This document shows, piece after piece, positions 1 through 9,573 of a DNA stretch of 64,000 nt (the first letter of the stretch is position 1; each line of letters begins with the position of its first letter). This DNA comes from Luteibacter sp. OK325 (GTDB lineage Bacteria > Pseudomonadota > Gammaproteobacteria > Xanthomonadales > Rhodanobacteraceae). The translations under genes and the position numbers were made by a program. The notes below the pieces were generated by a model that saw nothing but the letters and a program-made list of their open reading frames with translations, made no database searches and was not told where the DNA came from. Location of the stretch: positions 248,001 through 312,000 of the forward strand of contig NZ_QAOX01000002.1 of the NCBI RefSeq assembly GCF_003050935.1. The letters run 5' to 3'.

Positions 1-1
1 C

Positions 2-142
2 GCCGCTGTGTCCATCACGGCGGGTGCCACCGTGACCGTCAACGCCACCGCGGCCATCGCGGTGACGTCGGGCGCCGCCCTGATGCTCTCGTCCACCCTG
101 GGTCCGGCGGTGCTGAAAGGCATGCCGCCCCTGCTGCTGTGA
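2..142 (+). CDS. C-terminal end of a spike/PAAR-like T6SS-associated protein (partial)
   Basis: The open frame enters from the left edge and stops at TGA 140-142; 46 residues are visible. They form short alternating V/T/A/S stretches (AVSITAGATVTVNATAAI) followed by GMPPLLL. This pattern resembles the beta-helical or PAAR-like ends of spike-associated proteins in T6SS loci, but the N-terminus is missing, so the family cannot be fixed. The next gene starts inside its stop codon, so the two are probably co-translated. Confidence 0.45.
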   Translation, partial: AAVSITAGATVTVNATAAIAVTSGAALMLSSTLGPAVLKGMPPLLL

Positions 143-684
143 GCCCCATGCCCCTCACCACCACCCTGGCGGCCCGCGACATGGGGCTGGACGCGAGCGT
201 CGCCGCGCTCCTTCACGACGAGATGACCGAGCGTGCGGCCGTCCGCGCACTGCTCGATCACGGCGACGCCGGTGCCGCGTTGCGCGTCGCCCTCCGCTTG
301 ATGCCGCGTGGCTATGTCGTGCCCTGGCTGTGCCAGTGCGTCCGCGGCGAAGCGATCGACGATGATGCCCTGGATGGCTTGCTGGTCGCCGAGGCGTGGT
401 TGCGCGAGCGCGGTGAGCCTCGCCGGCGCGGCGCCCTGGCCTTCGCTGCCGGGCGTCACTACGTCGGCATCGGCGCGCTGGTTGCCGCGAGCGCCGCCTG
501 GTCGGAGGGTTTCCTGCTCGATGGCGAGGGCAGGGAAGTCGCGCCTGTCGCCCCTCAGCTCATGGCCGTGGTGGCCGCGGCCGCGCTGCTCACCCTTGCA
601 TCAACGCGTCCCGACTTCGATGCGCAATGCCGCGCGTTTGTCGCCTCGGCGATGGGACTGCTTCCACCGGAGATTTCCGAATGA
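139..684 (+). CDS. T6SS-associated protein, DUF6931-like
   Basis: A 181-residue, Ala/Leu-rich, soluble, mostly helical protein with no signal peptide or membrane segment. The GTG at 139 overlaps the preceding stop (GTGA); an ATG at 148 is the alternative. Its size and position directly before the FHA gene match DUF6931-type proteins of T6SS loci, whose role is not known. It contains a WLCQC motif and a long helical C-terminus. Its stop overlaps the tagH start (ATGA at 681), so it belongs to the T6SS operon. The family assignment comes from memory of such loci and is moderate. Confidence 0.55.
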   Translation: MSPMPLTTTLAARDMGLDASVAALLHDEMTERAAVRALLDHGDAGAALRVALRLMPRGYVVPWLCQCVRGEAIDDDALDGLLVAEAWLRERGEPRRRGALAFAAGRHYVGIGALVAASAAWSEGFLLDGEGREVAPVAPQLMAVVAAAALLTLASTRPDFDAQCRAFVASAMGLLPPEISE

Positions 685-2054
685 ACTCATCCACCGCGTC
701 GAGCCTCGTGCTCTCGATTCTCGGCGAGCACGCCGGCGATGTGTCCGAACGTACGTCGGTGCGCGTCGAGGGCCACGACCTGAGTATCGGCCGCGCCGAG
801 CACTGCGACTGGGTGCTACAGGCCCAGGGCGTTTCGCGCCAGCATGCGGTCGTGCGCCACCTCAACGGTCTGTACTTCCTCGAGGACCGAAGCACCAATG
901 GCATGCTGCTCAATGGCACGCCGCTGCGTGGCGGTGAGCCGGTATCGCTCAGCGACGGCGACCGCCTTCAGCTGGATACCTTCGAGATCCTGGTGACCGT
1001 GGAGGTGCCACCGCAGGTCGCCGAGGCTACCGCGCGGCGGAATCGCGAGGACACCTTGCGTACCTTGCGTGTATCGCAAAGAGAACCGTCCGTCGGTGAG
1101 CCGTTGTCGACCCCTGCACCGTCGATGACCCAGGTCGTGTCGCCGACGCTGATTCCCGGCGATGCCAGCGCCGTGGCGTCGCTGGATCCCCTGGCCTGGT
1201 TTCCTTCCGTCCCGCTATCGACCCGGGAAGGTTTGGCAGGCGTCGAACCGTCGGCGCACTGGAATCATGGGTCGCCGATGGTGGAGCACTTCGATGCGCC
1301 GCACCTGGATCCCGTTGCCGTTGAGCGCCGTGGTTCGTCGGTGCTGCCGGAAAACTGGGACCGAACCCGGAGCGTGTTCACCTTGCCCGTCATGCAGGAC
1401 AGTGTGGCGTCTGCAGAGGTCGATGCTCTGCTTACACCTGAGCCTGAGCCGGTGGCTCAGCCGGTGCCGGTGCCAACGCCCGGTCCGATTTCGATTTCGG
1501 CTCCGACCCCGACTCCGACCCCGACCCCGTTACCAGCTTCGCCTTCGGCACCGGCCACTATCGAATCGCTGTTCACGCTCGTTCTCGACGGTGTAATGGA
1601 CGTGTTGCGCGCGCGTGCCGAACTGAAGAACGGCTTCCGCCTGCCGGCGACGTTGATCCAGCGTCGGGAAAACAATCCACTGAAATTCGCACCCACGGGC
1701 AGCGAGGCGTTATCACGCTTGCTCGCCGCACCCAACGAGGCGTTCCTCTCGGGTGAGGCGGCGGTGGTCGATGCGATGGACGATATCCGGCTGCACCAGG
1801 TTGCCTTGTTGGCGGGTGTGCGCGCTGCCTTCGACGACCTGATTGCGCAATTCGACCCGTCGCGTTTCGAAGAGGGCCAGCCGCGTCGCGCGCGCTTCGG
1901 CTTTGCCACGGAAGCGGGTCCGTGGGAGCGCTATCGCACGCATTTCCAGGGCCTCGCCGCTGACCCCGAGCAACGTTTCCGCCGCCTTTTCGGCGACGAG
2001 TTCGCCCGGGCCTATGAAGACCAGCTGGCGCGCGCCAAGCGCGACGGCCGCTGA
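681..2054 (+). CDS. tagH: T6SS FHA-domain protein TagH
   Basis: A 457-residue protein. The ATG at 681 overlaps the previous stop, and the upstream in-frame codons run through the preceding gene, so 681 is preferred. An FHA domain lies at about residues 28-100, with SIGR, SRQH and STNG, the phosphothreonine-binding loops. A disordered linker follows with a Pro-Thr repeat (about residues 263-300). The helical C-terminal domain (about 310-457, ending in YEDQLARAKRDGR) is typical of T6SS FHA proteins. In the Pseudomonas H1 system the FHA protein is phosphorylated by PpkA and dephosphorylated by PppA; both enzymes are encoded downstream here, so the same switch is inferred. Confidence 0.9.
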   Translation: MNSSTASSLVLSILGEHAGDVSERTSVRVEGHDLSIGRAEHCDWVLQAQGVSRQHAVVRHLNGLYFLEDRSTNGMLLNGTPLRGGEPVSLSDGDRLQLDTFEILVTVEVPPQVAEATARRNREDTLRTLRVSQREPSVGEPLSTPAPSMTQVVSPTLIPGDASAVASLDPLAWFPSVPLSTREGLAGVEPSAHWNHGSPMVEHFDAPHLDPVAVERRGSSVLPENWDRTRSVFTLPVMQDSVASAEVDALLTPEPEPVAQPVPVPTPGPISISAPTPTPTPTPLPASPSAPATIESLFTLVLDGVMDVLRARAELKNGFRLPATLIQRRENNPLKFAPTGSEALSRLLAAPNEAFLSGEAAVVDAMDDIRLHQVALLAGVRAAFDDLIAQFDPSRFEEGQPRRARFGFATEAGPWERYRTHFQGLAADPEQRFRRLFGDEFARAYEDQLARAKRDGR

Positions 2055-2066
2055 CCGGAACCGACC

Positions 2067-3407
2067 ATGACAGCATTCAACAAAGTGGTGTGGAGCGAGG
2101 GCTTGTTCCTTCGCCCGCAGCACATGCAGCAGCAGGATAGATACACCGAGCGCTACGTGGAACTGCGCGCGGCGACCTTGCGTCCCCACCCATGGGGATT
2201 CGACGAACTGGAGATCGAGCGCGACCTGCTCTCGATCGGCAAGCTCGGCATCCGCCGCGCGCGCGGCGTCTTTCCCGATGGCACGCCGTTTTCCATGCCC
2301 GACCGCGACCCGCTGCCGCCGCCGCTGGAGATCGATACCCATTGGCGTGACCAGGTCATCTACCTGAGCTTGCCGTTGCGCTCGCCGTCGCAGGCGGAAA
2401 GCCTCTGGCCGGGCACGCAGGTGCAGGGCCAGCTGGCGCGTTTCGCGGTGCGCGAGGTGGAAGTGAATGATGCATCGGGCAGTACGCCGGGCGTGGTGGT
2501 GCTCGAAGTCGGTGGCCTCAGTACCCGCATGACGGCCGCTTCCCAGGCGCGCGAAGGTCTGGTCGAACTTCCGCTGGCACATCTGGTGGAATGCCGCCCC
2601 GACCGCCGCGTCGTGCTCGACGACGCCTTCGTGCCCAGCGCGCTGGCCTGCCGGGCCTCCGAACGGCTGACGTTGTTCCTCACCGAACTGCTCGGCCTGC
2701 TGCACCAGCGCGGCGAAGCGTTGGCCGGTCGCGTCGGCGGTACCGACCGGACGAGCACGGCCGAGCTGGCCGACTTCCTCATGCTGCAACTGGTCAATCG
2801 CTACCAGCCCCAGGTGGCGCACCTGGCCGAGGCACCCTTGCTCCATCCCGAAGACCTTTACCGCCTGCTACTGGGCCTGGCTGGCGAAATGGCGACGTTC
2901 ACCACGCCAGGCAAGCGCAGCGAGGCCTTTCCTCCCTACCGCCATGACCGCCTGCGCGAAAGCTTCGAGCCGGTGATCGCGGCGCTGCGCCTGAGCCTGA
3001 GCGCGGTGCTGGAACAGACGGCGGTTCCCGTGCCACTGCAACAACGTAAGTACGGCGTCTGGGTCGGTACCGTGGCCGATGGCAGCTTGCTCGATAGCGC
3101 GTCCTTCGTGCTGGCCGCCAAGGCCGACATCGCCTCCGCCGACATGCGTCGCCGCCTGCCTTCGCAGTCGAAGATCGGGCCGGTCGAGAAGATCCGCGAC
3201 CTGGTGAACCTGCAACTGCCGGGCATCGCCGTGGCGTCGCTCGCCGTCGCACCGCGGCAGATTCCGTATCACGCGGGCTACCAGTACTTCGAACTCGATA
3301 CCGCCTCGCCGATGTGGAAGACGCTGCGTACGTCCGGTGGTGTCGCACTGCATTTCGGCGACGGTTTCGACGGTCTCGCGCTGGAACTGTGGGCGGTGAG
3401 GAACTGA
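2067..3407 (+). CDS. tssK: T6SS baseplate subunit TssK
   Basis: A 446-residue protein, the usual TssK length. The N-terminus (KVVWSEGLFLRPQHMQQQD) is diagnostic of the TssK/ImpJ/VasE family. TssK is the cytoplasmic trimer that connects the TssEFG baseplate to the TssLM membrane complex. There is no signal peptide or membrane segment. It starts 12 bp after tagH and ends 4 bp before tssL, in the conserved order tssK-tssL-tssM. Confidence 0.95.
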   Translation: MTAFNKVVWSEGLFLRPQHMQQQDRYTERYVELRAATLRPHPWGFDELEIERDLLSIGKLGIRRARGVFPDGTPFSMPDRDPLPPPLEIDTHWRDQVIYLSLPLRSPSQAESLWPGTQVQGQLARFAVREVEVNDASGSTPGVVVLEVGGLSTRMTAASQAREGLVELPLAHLVECRPDRRVVLDDAFVPSALACRASERLTLFLTELLGLLHQRGEALAGRVGGTDRTSTAELADFLMLQLVNRYQPQVAHLAEAPLLHPEDLYRLLLGLAGEMATFTTPGKRSEAFPPYRHDRLRESFEPVIAALRLSLSAVLEQTAVPVPLQQRKYGVWVGTVADGSLLDSASFVLAAKADIASADMRRRLPSQSKIGPVEKIRDLVNLQLPGIAVASLAVAPRQIPYHAGYQYFELDTASPMWKTLRTSGGVALHFGDGFDGLALELWAVRN

Positions 3408-3411
3408 TGCC

Positions 3412-4710
3412 ATGAAGCATGACGACTTCGACGCATCCCAGGGCTCGGACGCCACCATCGTGCGCCCGAGTGGTGCTCGTTCGCCGGCACCGGCGCCCAT
3501 GCGTGAACGCGAACCGACGCGCGACCTGAGCCGCGTGCTGCAGGAGCTGCCCTCGGCAGGCGGCAATCCTCTCGTGCGCGCGGCCAATCCGCTGCTGTTG
3601 CTCGCGGCGCAACTGCGCGACAGTACCGAGGCGCCGGACGCCGCGCTGTTGCGCGACCGCGCCATCGCCTATATCCGACGTTTCGAGGATACGGGCGCGC
3701 GCGCCGGGATTGACGCGCAGACCGCGGTCGCGGCTCGCTACGTGCTGTGCACGATGATCGACGAGGCGGTACTGGATTCGCCGTGGGGCGAGCAGACCGG
3801 CTGGAGCCGGCAGACCCTGCTGGTCACCTTCCATGGCGAAACCTACGGTGGCGAGAAGTTCTTCGTCATCCTCGATCGCCTGGCCCAGGACATGGTCCGC
3901 CACATCGATCTGGTGGAGATGATGTATCTCTGCCTCGCGCTCGGCTTCGGCGGCAAGTATCTCGTCGAGCCCGGCGGGATGGCGCGACTCGCGGATCGTC
4001 GCGAGGACGTCTTCCGGCGGATCATGGCGTATCGCACAGCGACGCCCGCAGCACTGTCGCCGCGCTGGCAGGGAGTCGATCGTCCACTGAAGCCCCGTCG
4101 TGGCGTTCCGGTCTGGATAGCGGCGCTGGCGGCGTGCTGCCTGCTCTTCGGTGTCTGGATCTTCCTGCATGCACGGCTCAACGGCATGGTGGAACCGGTG
4201 AGTGCGCGCCTGGCGGCCATCGGCCTGCGCGGCGTGCCGTTGCCTGCGGCGGTCGCGGCCAAACCGGCATCGGCCAGCCTGCGCCAGTTGCTAGCCGATG
4301 ACGCGCGTGCTGGTGCGTTGTCGGTGGACGAGAAGCCGGATGGGCAAGCTACCGTTCGACTGGCGGCCACGGAGATGTTCCCCTCCGGCGGAGCCGAGGT
4401 CGCCGCAGACCAGGCTGCGTTGCTTGGGCGTGTTGCGCGAGCCCTGAACCAGGTGCGCGGTCGCGTCATCGTGGTCGGGCACACCGACGATCAGCCGATT
4501 CGCTCGCTGCGCTTCAAGGACAACTTCGAACTGTCCGCGGCGCGTGCACGCAACGTCAGTACCATGCTTTCCCACGACCTCGACGACCCGCGTCGCGTGG
4601 AGTCCAGCGGTGCGGGCTCGTCGCAGCCCATCGCCACGCCGGCGGACCTGCCCGCCAACCGAGCGCGCAACCGTCGCGTCGAGATCCTGTTCGTCCCGGA
4701 GGCCGGATGA
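3412..4710 (+). CDS. tssL: T6SS inner-membrane protein TssL with OmpA-like peptidoglycan-binding domain
   Basis: A 432-residue protein. The N-terminal 60 residues are charged and disordered, followed by a DotU/TssL cytoplasmic domain (about 55-210, with NPLLLLAAQLRD and DEAVLDSPWG). A single membrane segment lies at about 229-249. The periplasmic C-terminal OmpA domain (about 315-432) carries VIVVGHTDDQPI and NRRVEILF, expected to anchor the complex to peptidoglycan. This is the evolved TssL type with a built-in peptidoglycan-binding domain. Its stop overlaps the tssM start (ATGA at 4707). Confidence 0.95.
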   Translation: MKHDDFDASQGSDATIVRPSGARSPAPAPMREREPTRDLSRVLQELPSAGGNPLVRAANPLLLLAAQLRDSTEAPDAALLRDRAIAYIRRFEDTGARAGIDAQTAVAARYVLCTMIDEAVLDSPWGEQTGWSRQTLLVTFHGETYGGEKFFVILDRLAQDMVRHIDLVEMMYLCLALGFGGKYLVEPGGMARLADRREDVFRRIMAYRTATPAALSPRWQGVDRPLKPRRGVPVWIAALAACCLLFGVWIFLHARLNGMVEPVSARLAAIGLRGVPLPAAVAAKPASASLRQLLADDARAGALSVDEKPDGQATVRLAATEMFPSGGAEVAADQAALLGRVARALNQVRGRVIVVGHTDDQPIRSLRFKDNFELSAARARNVSTMLSHDLDDPRRVESSGAGSSQPIATPADLPANRARNRRVEILFVPEAG

Positions 4711-7700
4711 AAAACCTGGACGATGTGTTCCGTCACGTGTGGGTATGCACGGCGATCGGCATCTTTCTCTGTGCGCTGCTGATTGGCTTCGGCGGCCCGT
4801 ACCTCGGCATCGGCGAGCACCAGCCGCTGGCCGGCGTGGCTGCCCGCATCGTTGCCATCCTCGTCGTTGCCGCGATATGGATCGGTGTGGTCCTGTTACG
4901 CCAGTGGATGGCGAGGCGGCGTACCCGGCGCATGGGCGACGACATGGCCGCGCAGGACGATCTCCGACGCCAGGATGTCGAGGCGCGCACCCAGGCCGAG
5001 CGCGATGGTTTGCGCGCGCGCTTCACCGAGGCGCTTGCCTTGCTGCGCAAGCGGCACGATAACGGGGGCAACCTCGAAGCGTTGCCCTGGTACCTGTTGA
5101 TCGGTGCACCGGGGTCGGGCAAGAGCACCTTGCTCGAACACTCGGGACTCGAGTTCCCTTTGCTCGGCACCACGGGCAGGCGTTCCGTAGGCGGCATAGG
5201 TGGTACGCGCCAGTGCGATTGGTGGTTCACCGACAAGGCCGTCTTCCTCGATACCGCGGGACGCTACACCACCCAGGACTCCGATCCCGGCGTCGATGCG
5301 CCGGCATGGGACGCGTTCCTGCAACTGCTGCGCCGTTACCGGCGGGGAAGGCCGCTCAACGGCGTGATCCTCACCGTCAGTGTGGCCGAGTTGCTCACGA
5401 TGAACCCGGCGGAGCGTCAGCGTCACGGCGACGCGCTGCGCGAACGCGTGGACGAGATCGGCACGCGCCTCGGTATGGCATTGCCGGTATACCTGGTATT
5501 TACCAAGCTCGACCTCGTCGCCGGTTTTCTCGACCATTTCGACACGCTGGACGCGGCAGGGCGCGCGCAGGTGTGGGGCGTCACCTTTCCGGAGGATCGC
5601 AGCGTCGATGGCGGCGCTCCCGAACTGCTCGGTGGTGAGTTCGATGCCTTGCTCGAGCGGATCGATGGCGCGACCGTGGAGCGCATGCATGCCGACCGCG
5701 ACGTGCGTCGGCGCGCGCGGATCCTCTCGTTTCCGCAGCAGCTCCGGCATCTCAGGGAGCTTGCACTGCCGCTTTGCACAGCCGTATTTGGCCGTCATGC
5801 CTACGGCCGCCCGCCCATCCTGCGTGGCATGTACCTCACCTCCGGCACGCAGGAAGGCACGCCGATCGATCGGGTCTTGTCGGTCGTCGGCCGTTCGTTC
5901 GGCATGCACACCGCGACGACCTCGGTGTCTCGCACACCACGCCGGACGTTCTTCGTCGAGCGCCTGCTCAGGGAGGTGATCCTGCCCGAGGCGGGATTTG
6001 CCGGCGCCGACAGGGCGGCCTTGCGTCGTCGCCGTCTTGTCGGGGCGGCCGCGATGACCGCCATCGCCGTGGTCACGGCGGGCCTGCTGGTCGGCATGTT
6101 CACCAGCGCGGCACGCAATGGCGACTTCGTCGCGAGCGTCGGCCAGATCCTGCGCGACTATCCCGACGATGCACGCACGGCGGTCCCCTCGTCGCTTCGT
6201 CAGTACGATGCGCTGGCCCTGCAGCGACTGGATGTGCTTGGGCGTGCCGAACAGCTGGCGGGACAGGTGAGTGGCGAACGCCCGCTGTCGATGCGATTCG
6301 GCTTGTTCGAAGGATCCGCGATGTTCGACCAGGTGCGCGAGGCGCACATTCGGGAAGTCAACGCGAGCGTGGTGCCGGGGCTTGCCCTGCAGTTCCGCGA
6401 CGGCGTGCGCGATGCAGCCAATGATCCCCAGCGCCTCTACTATGCATTGAAGGGCTACCTGATGCTTGGCCAGCCCGAGCATCGCGATGGCAACGGCCTG
6501 GCGCTGCTGGCACGTGAGCGCTGGCGTGAGGTGTTCCCCGAGGACGACGGACTGGCCGATGCACTCGAAGGTCATTTCCGTATCCTGTTCGATGGCCGCG
6601 ACGCATTGCGCACGTTCCCTCTGGATCCCGCACTGGTCGACGCCGCGCGAGCTTCACTTCGCGCCGCAGATCTCGCGACGCTGATCTACGGTGGACTGAA
6701 GCTCGATAGTGACTCACGCCAGGATGCGCCCGTGCGGCTCGACCGCACGCTTGGGCTGCTCGGCACGGTGTTTCGTCGGCGCAGCGGTGCACCGTTGTCG
6801 AAGCCGCTGCCGGCCTTGTACACACGGCCCGTCTTTGCCGCCATGGTGGAAGAGGGCGGGACCTCGGGAATCGCGGCGCGCGGCGGTATCGCCACGGCGG
6901 TGGACGCCTTCGCCAAGGATGACTGGGTCTTTGGCGTGAAAGTGAACGATCCGGTCCGCCGCGCCTCGCTCGCGGCGCAGGTGAGGACACTCTATGTGGC
7001 CGATTACATCCGCGCGTGGGACGAGCTCATCGGTGACCTGCAATTGCAGCCGGTGGGCAACGTGCAGGAAGCCAGCGGCGTCGCCGCACGGCTTGCCGGT
7101 GCAGGTTCGCCGTTGAAGGCTTTGCTCGCGCTGGTTCGTGACAACACCACGGATCTGCTGCGACAAACACCGTCGGATGGCACCGATCGTGTCGCTGCCG
7201 CTGCGGAGCGGCGTGTGGCCGACCGGGTGAAGGGTCGTAGCGAGATCGCCCGCCTGGTCGCCGAAGGCAATACGCCAACGGCAGGCATTACCACGCAGCG
7301 CCCGGACGCACCGATCGTCGAGCACTTCGCCACGCTCAACCAGTTGACTGACGGCTCACCGGGCGCGACGCCACTGGATCGCGTGCTCAGCGTGCTGGAC
7401 CAGATGAGCAAGACGCTGCTGACGCTGCGGCCCGGCGCGGATAGCCTAGGTCAGCCGGATCCTGCCCTGGCCATCGCGCGGCAGGAGGCAGGGCAATTGC
7501 CACCTCCGCTTTCAACCTGGCTGGGTAGCCTTGTCGGTACGAGCCAGTCGCTGGTCAGCAAGGGTGCGGATGGCGCGCTCGCCGACGGATTTCGTCAGGC
7601 GGCGGGTAGCGACTGCTCGCGCTTCGTCCAGGGGCGCTACCCGTTCACATCGGAAAGCCGCTCGGACATCCCCTTGCAGAACTTCGCCGACCTGTTCGGC

Positions 7701-8258
7701 CACGGTGGCCGCTTCGATGGATTCTTCAAACAGGTCCTTTCGAAATCGGTGGATACCAGCGGTAGCACGTGGACCTTCCGCGATGCCGACGGTGTGCGTT
7801 CGGGTGGCGCGGTGCTCGCACAGGCCCAGCTCGCCGACGCGATTCGACAGGCCTATTTCCGCGACGGTCCTGCGCCGCAAGTGGGCTTCACGTTGTCGAT
7901 CACCACGCCTCCGCCGGGCATCGGTCGTTTGCTCATCGAGATCGACGGGCAGCGCTTCGAGTACAAGGCCGGCGAAACCAGTACGCCGGTAACCATGCGC
8001 TGGCCGGGCCCGACGCCGGGGACCACGCGGATAAGCGCGTGGGACAGCGCCGGCAATCCGCTGCCCACGCTGGATTATCCGGGCGAGTGGGGCTGGTTCC
8101 ACGCGCTGGACGCGGCGTCGCTGCAGCGGCGCACCGAGACCCGCTTCGGGGCGAACTTCGGTTTCGGTGCGGTACGCGCGACCGTGGACATCGAGGCATC
8201 CAGCCTGCACAACCCGTTCGGTGATACCAGCGTGCGCCGTTTCCGGTGTCCGGCATGA
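4707..8258 (+). CDS. tssM: T6SS inner-membrane protein TssM (IcmF family)
   Basis: A 1183-residue protein, normal for TssM. There are two N-terminal membrane segments (about 12-33 and 43-63) and a third at about 445-465. Between them is a cytoplasmic GTPase-like domain with an intact Walker A (GAPGSGKS, 133-140) and DTAGRY. The large C-terminal periplasmic part ends in a beta-rich domain (GRLLIEIDGQRFEY) that contacts TssJ in characterised systems. No tssJ is in view. It overlaps tssL upstream and tagF downstream by 4 bp. Confidence 0.95.
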   Translation: MKNLDDVFRHVWVCTAIGIFLCALLIGFGGPYLGIGEHQPLAGVAARIVAILVVAAIWIGVVLLRQWMARRRTRRMGDDMAAQDDLRRQDVEARTQAERDGLRARFTEALALLRKRHDNGGNLEALPWYLLIGAPGSGKSTLLEHSGLEFPLLGTTGRRSVGGIGGTRQCDWWFTDKAVFLDTAGRYTTQDSDPGVDAPAWDAFLQLLRRYRRGRPLNGVILTVSVAELLTMNPAERQRHGDALRERVDEIGTRLGMALPVYLVFTKLDLVAGFLDHFDTLDAAGRAQVWGVTFPEDRSVDGGAPELLGGEFDALLERIDGATVERMHADRDVRRRARILSFPQQLRHLRELALPLCTAVFGRHAYGRPPILRGMYLTSGTQEGTPIDRVLSVVGRSFGMHTATTSVSRTPRRTFFVERLLREVILPEAGFAGADRAALRRRRLVGAAAMTAIAVVTAGLLVGMFTSAARNGDFVASVGQILRDYPDDARTAVPSSLRQYDALALQRLDVLGRAEQLAGQVSGERPLSMRFGLFEGSAMFDQVREAHIREVNASVVPGLALQFRDGVRDAANDPQRLYYALKGYLMLGQPEHRDGNGLALLARERWREVFPEDDGLADALEGHFRILFDGRDALRTFPLDPALVDAARASLRAADLATLIYGGLKLDSDSRQDAPVRLDRTLGLLGTVFRRRSGAPLSKPLPALYTRPVFAAMVEEGGTSGIAARGGIATAVDAFAKDDWVFGVKVNDPVRRASLAAQVRTLYVADYIRAWDELIGDLQLQPVGNVQEASGVAARLAGAGSPLKALLALVRDNTTDLLRQTPSDGTDRVAAAAERRVADRVKGRSEIARLVAEGNTPTAGITTQRPDAPIVEHFATLNQLTDGSPGATPLDRVLSVLDQMSKTLLTLRPGADSLGQPDPALAIARQEAGQLPPPLSTWLGSLVGTSQSLVSKGADGALADGFRQAAGSDCSRFVQGRYPFTSESRSDIPLQNFADLFGHGGRFDGFFKQVLSKSVDTSGSTWTFRDADGVRSGGAVLAQAQLADAIRQAYFRDGPAPQVGFTLSITTPPPGIGRLLIEIDGQRFEYKAGETSTPVTMRWPGPTPGTTRISAWDSAGNPLPTLDYPGEWGWFHALDAASLQRRTETRFGANFGFGAVRATVDIEASSLHNPFGDTSVRRFRCPA

Positions 8259-8845
8259 ACCGCATACTGGTGGGATTCCACGGCAAGCTGCCGAACGTCG
8301 GTGACTTCGTGCAGCGCCGCTTGCCGGCCAGTTTTGTCGATCGGTGGGACGCGGCAATGCAGTCCGCCCTGGCGAAGGCGTCCGCCGTTGTCGGCGAGTC
8401 ATGGCGGGAGGTGTTCCTCGCCTCGCCACCTTGGCGCTTCGCCTTGACCACGCAGGTTTGTGGTCACCTTCCCTGGGTGGGCGTGGTGGTGCCGTCGTTC
8501 GACCGGGTAGGCAGGGTCTATCCGCTGGTCCTGGCGGTCTCGCCACCGCGCAGCGCGGACGGCTGGCCACACATGCCGGCTAACGCGTGGTTCGACACGC
8601 TCGCCACCGCCGCATCGCGCACACGCGATGGCATGGACGTCACCATGTTCGATGCCCTGGTGGCGATGTTGCCGGACCCGGCACGGTCGCCGCCGCAGAG
8701 CCTGCCTCCCATTGTCGGCCTCAGCACCCGAAGCCTGTGGTGGCAGGGTGACCAGCCTGCCGATGGCATCGCCTTGACCGGAATGCCCGATGCCGCCGAC
8801 TACCTTCGCCTGCTCGGCGTCGAAATCGACGAGGAACCCGCGTGA
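8255..8845 (+). CDS. tagF: T6SS-associated protein TagF
   Basis: A 196-residue protein of the TagF/DUF2094 family, recognised from VGFHGKLPNVGDFVQRRLP and SFDRVGRVYPL. The ATG at 8255 overlaps the tssM stop (ATGA); an in-frame GTG at 8246 is the alternative. TagF is a post-translational repressor of T6SS assembly in Pseudomonas and Agrobacterium; in several genomes it is fused to the PppA phosphatase. Here it is separate but immediately upstream of pppA with a 4-bp overlap. No membrane segment is present. Confidence 0.9.
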   Translation: MNRILVGFHGKLPNVGDFVQRRLPASFVDRWDAAMQSALAKASAVVGESWREVFLASPPWRFALTTQVCGHLPWVGVVVPSFDRVGRVYPLVLAVSPPRSADGWPHMPANAWFDTLATAASRTRDGMDVTMFDALVAMLPDPARSPPQSLPPIVGLSTRSLWWQGDQPADGIALTGMPDAADYLRLLGVEIDEEPA

Positions 8846-9573
8846 ATCCGCCCTATCTTTCCGCCGGTCGTACCGAGACCGGCCACGTACGTCGCCACAA
8901 CGAAGACGCAATCCTCGTCGCTGACGTGACCGGCCTCTGGGCCGTCGCCGATGGCCTCGGCGGGCACGCCGCGGGCGATGTCGCCAGCGCGCTGATCGTC
9001 GAGCAGCTTGGCTCGATGCGATTGTCCACGGATATCACCGAGACGATGGACGCGATCGAGGATGAGCTTCTGCGGATCAATCACCGTCTTCGAACCATCG
9101 CGCGTGAGCGCCGGGCTGACGCCGTCGCCTCGACGGTCGTCGTGCTGGTACATACCCGGGATCTCGTGGCGGTGGGCTGGGTCGGCGACAGTCGCGCCTA
9201 TGTCTTCGAAGACGGCCGGCTGCAGCAGGTGACGCAGGACCACGTCCACGGCGACCGCAGTGACGAGACGCGATTCGGCGGCGGCAACGCTCGTGCGCCA
9301 GCTGGCGTGCTTACACGCGCCGTCGGCGCCGAGGATCGCCTTTACGTCGATTGGGTGGTCCGCGCGCGCCGGCCGGGAACGTGCTTCGTGCTGTGTTCCG
9401 ACGGCATCAACAAGGAACTCAGCGACGCCGATATCGAACTCCATTGCCGACGCCATGCGGACCCGCAGGCGCTGATCGACGCGCTGGTGGGTATGGCGCT
9501 CGATCGCGCGGGGCGGGACAACGTGTCGGCGGTCGCCGTGAGGCTGGACCCTTTTCTGGAAGTGCACTCATGA
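8842..9573 (+). CDS. pppA: PP2C-type serine/threonine phosphatase PppA
   Basis: A 243-residue protein starting at GTG 8842 (GTGA overlap with tagF). All main PP2C metal-binding motifs are present: [34 protein letters not shown] and [10 protein letters not shown]. In TagF/PpkA-type T6SS loci this enzyme reverses FHA and kinase phosphorylation and promotes disassembly. Its position between tagF and the kinase gene, with 4-bp overlaps on both sides, supports that role here. Confidence 0.93.
   Translation: MNPPYLSAGRTETGHVRRHNEDAILVADVTGLWAVADGLGGHAAGDVASALIVEQLGSMRLSTDITETMDAIEDELLRINHRLRTIARERRADAVASTVVVLVHTRDLVAVGWVGDSRAYVFEDGRLQQVTQDHVHGDRSDETRFGGGNARAPAGVLTRAVGAEDRLYVDWVVRARRPGTCFVLCSDGINKELSDADIELHCRRHADPQALIDALVGMALDRAGRDNVSAVAVRLDPFLEVHS

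Noticed and set aside
4896-6575. 559-codon open frame on the minus strand
   Set aside because: Shadow of tssM; composition is His/Arg/Gln-rich, as expected for the reverse frame of a high-GC gene.
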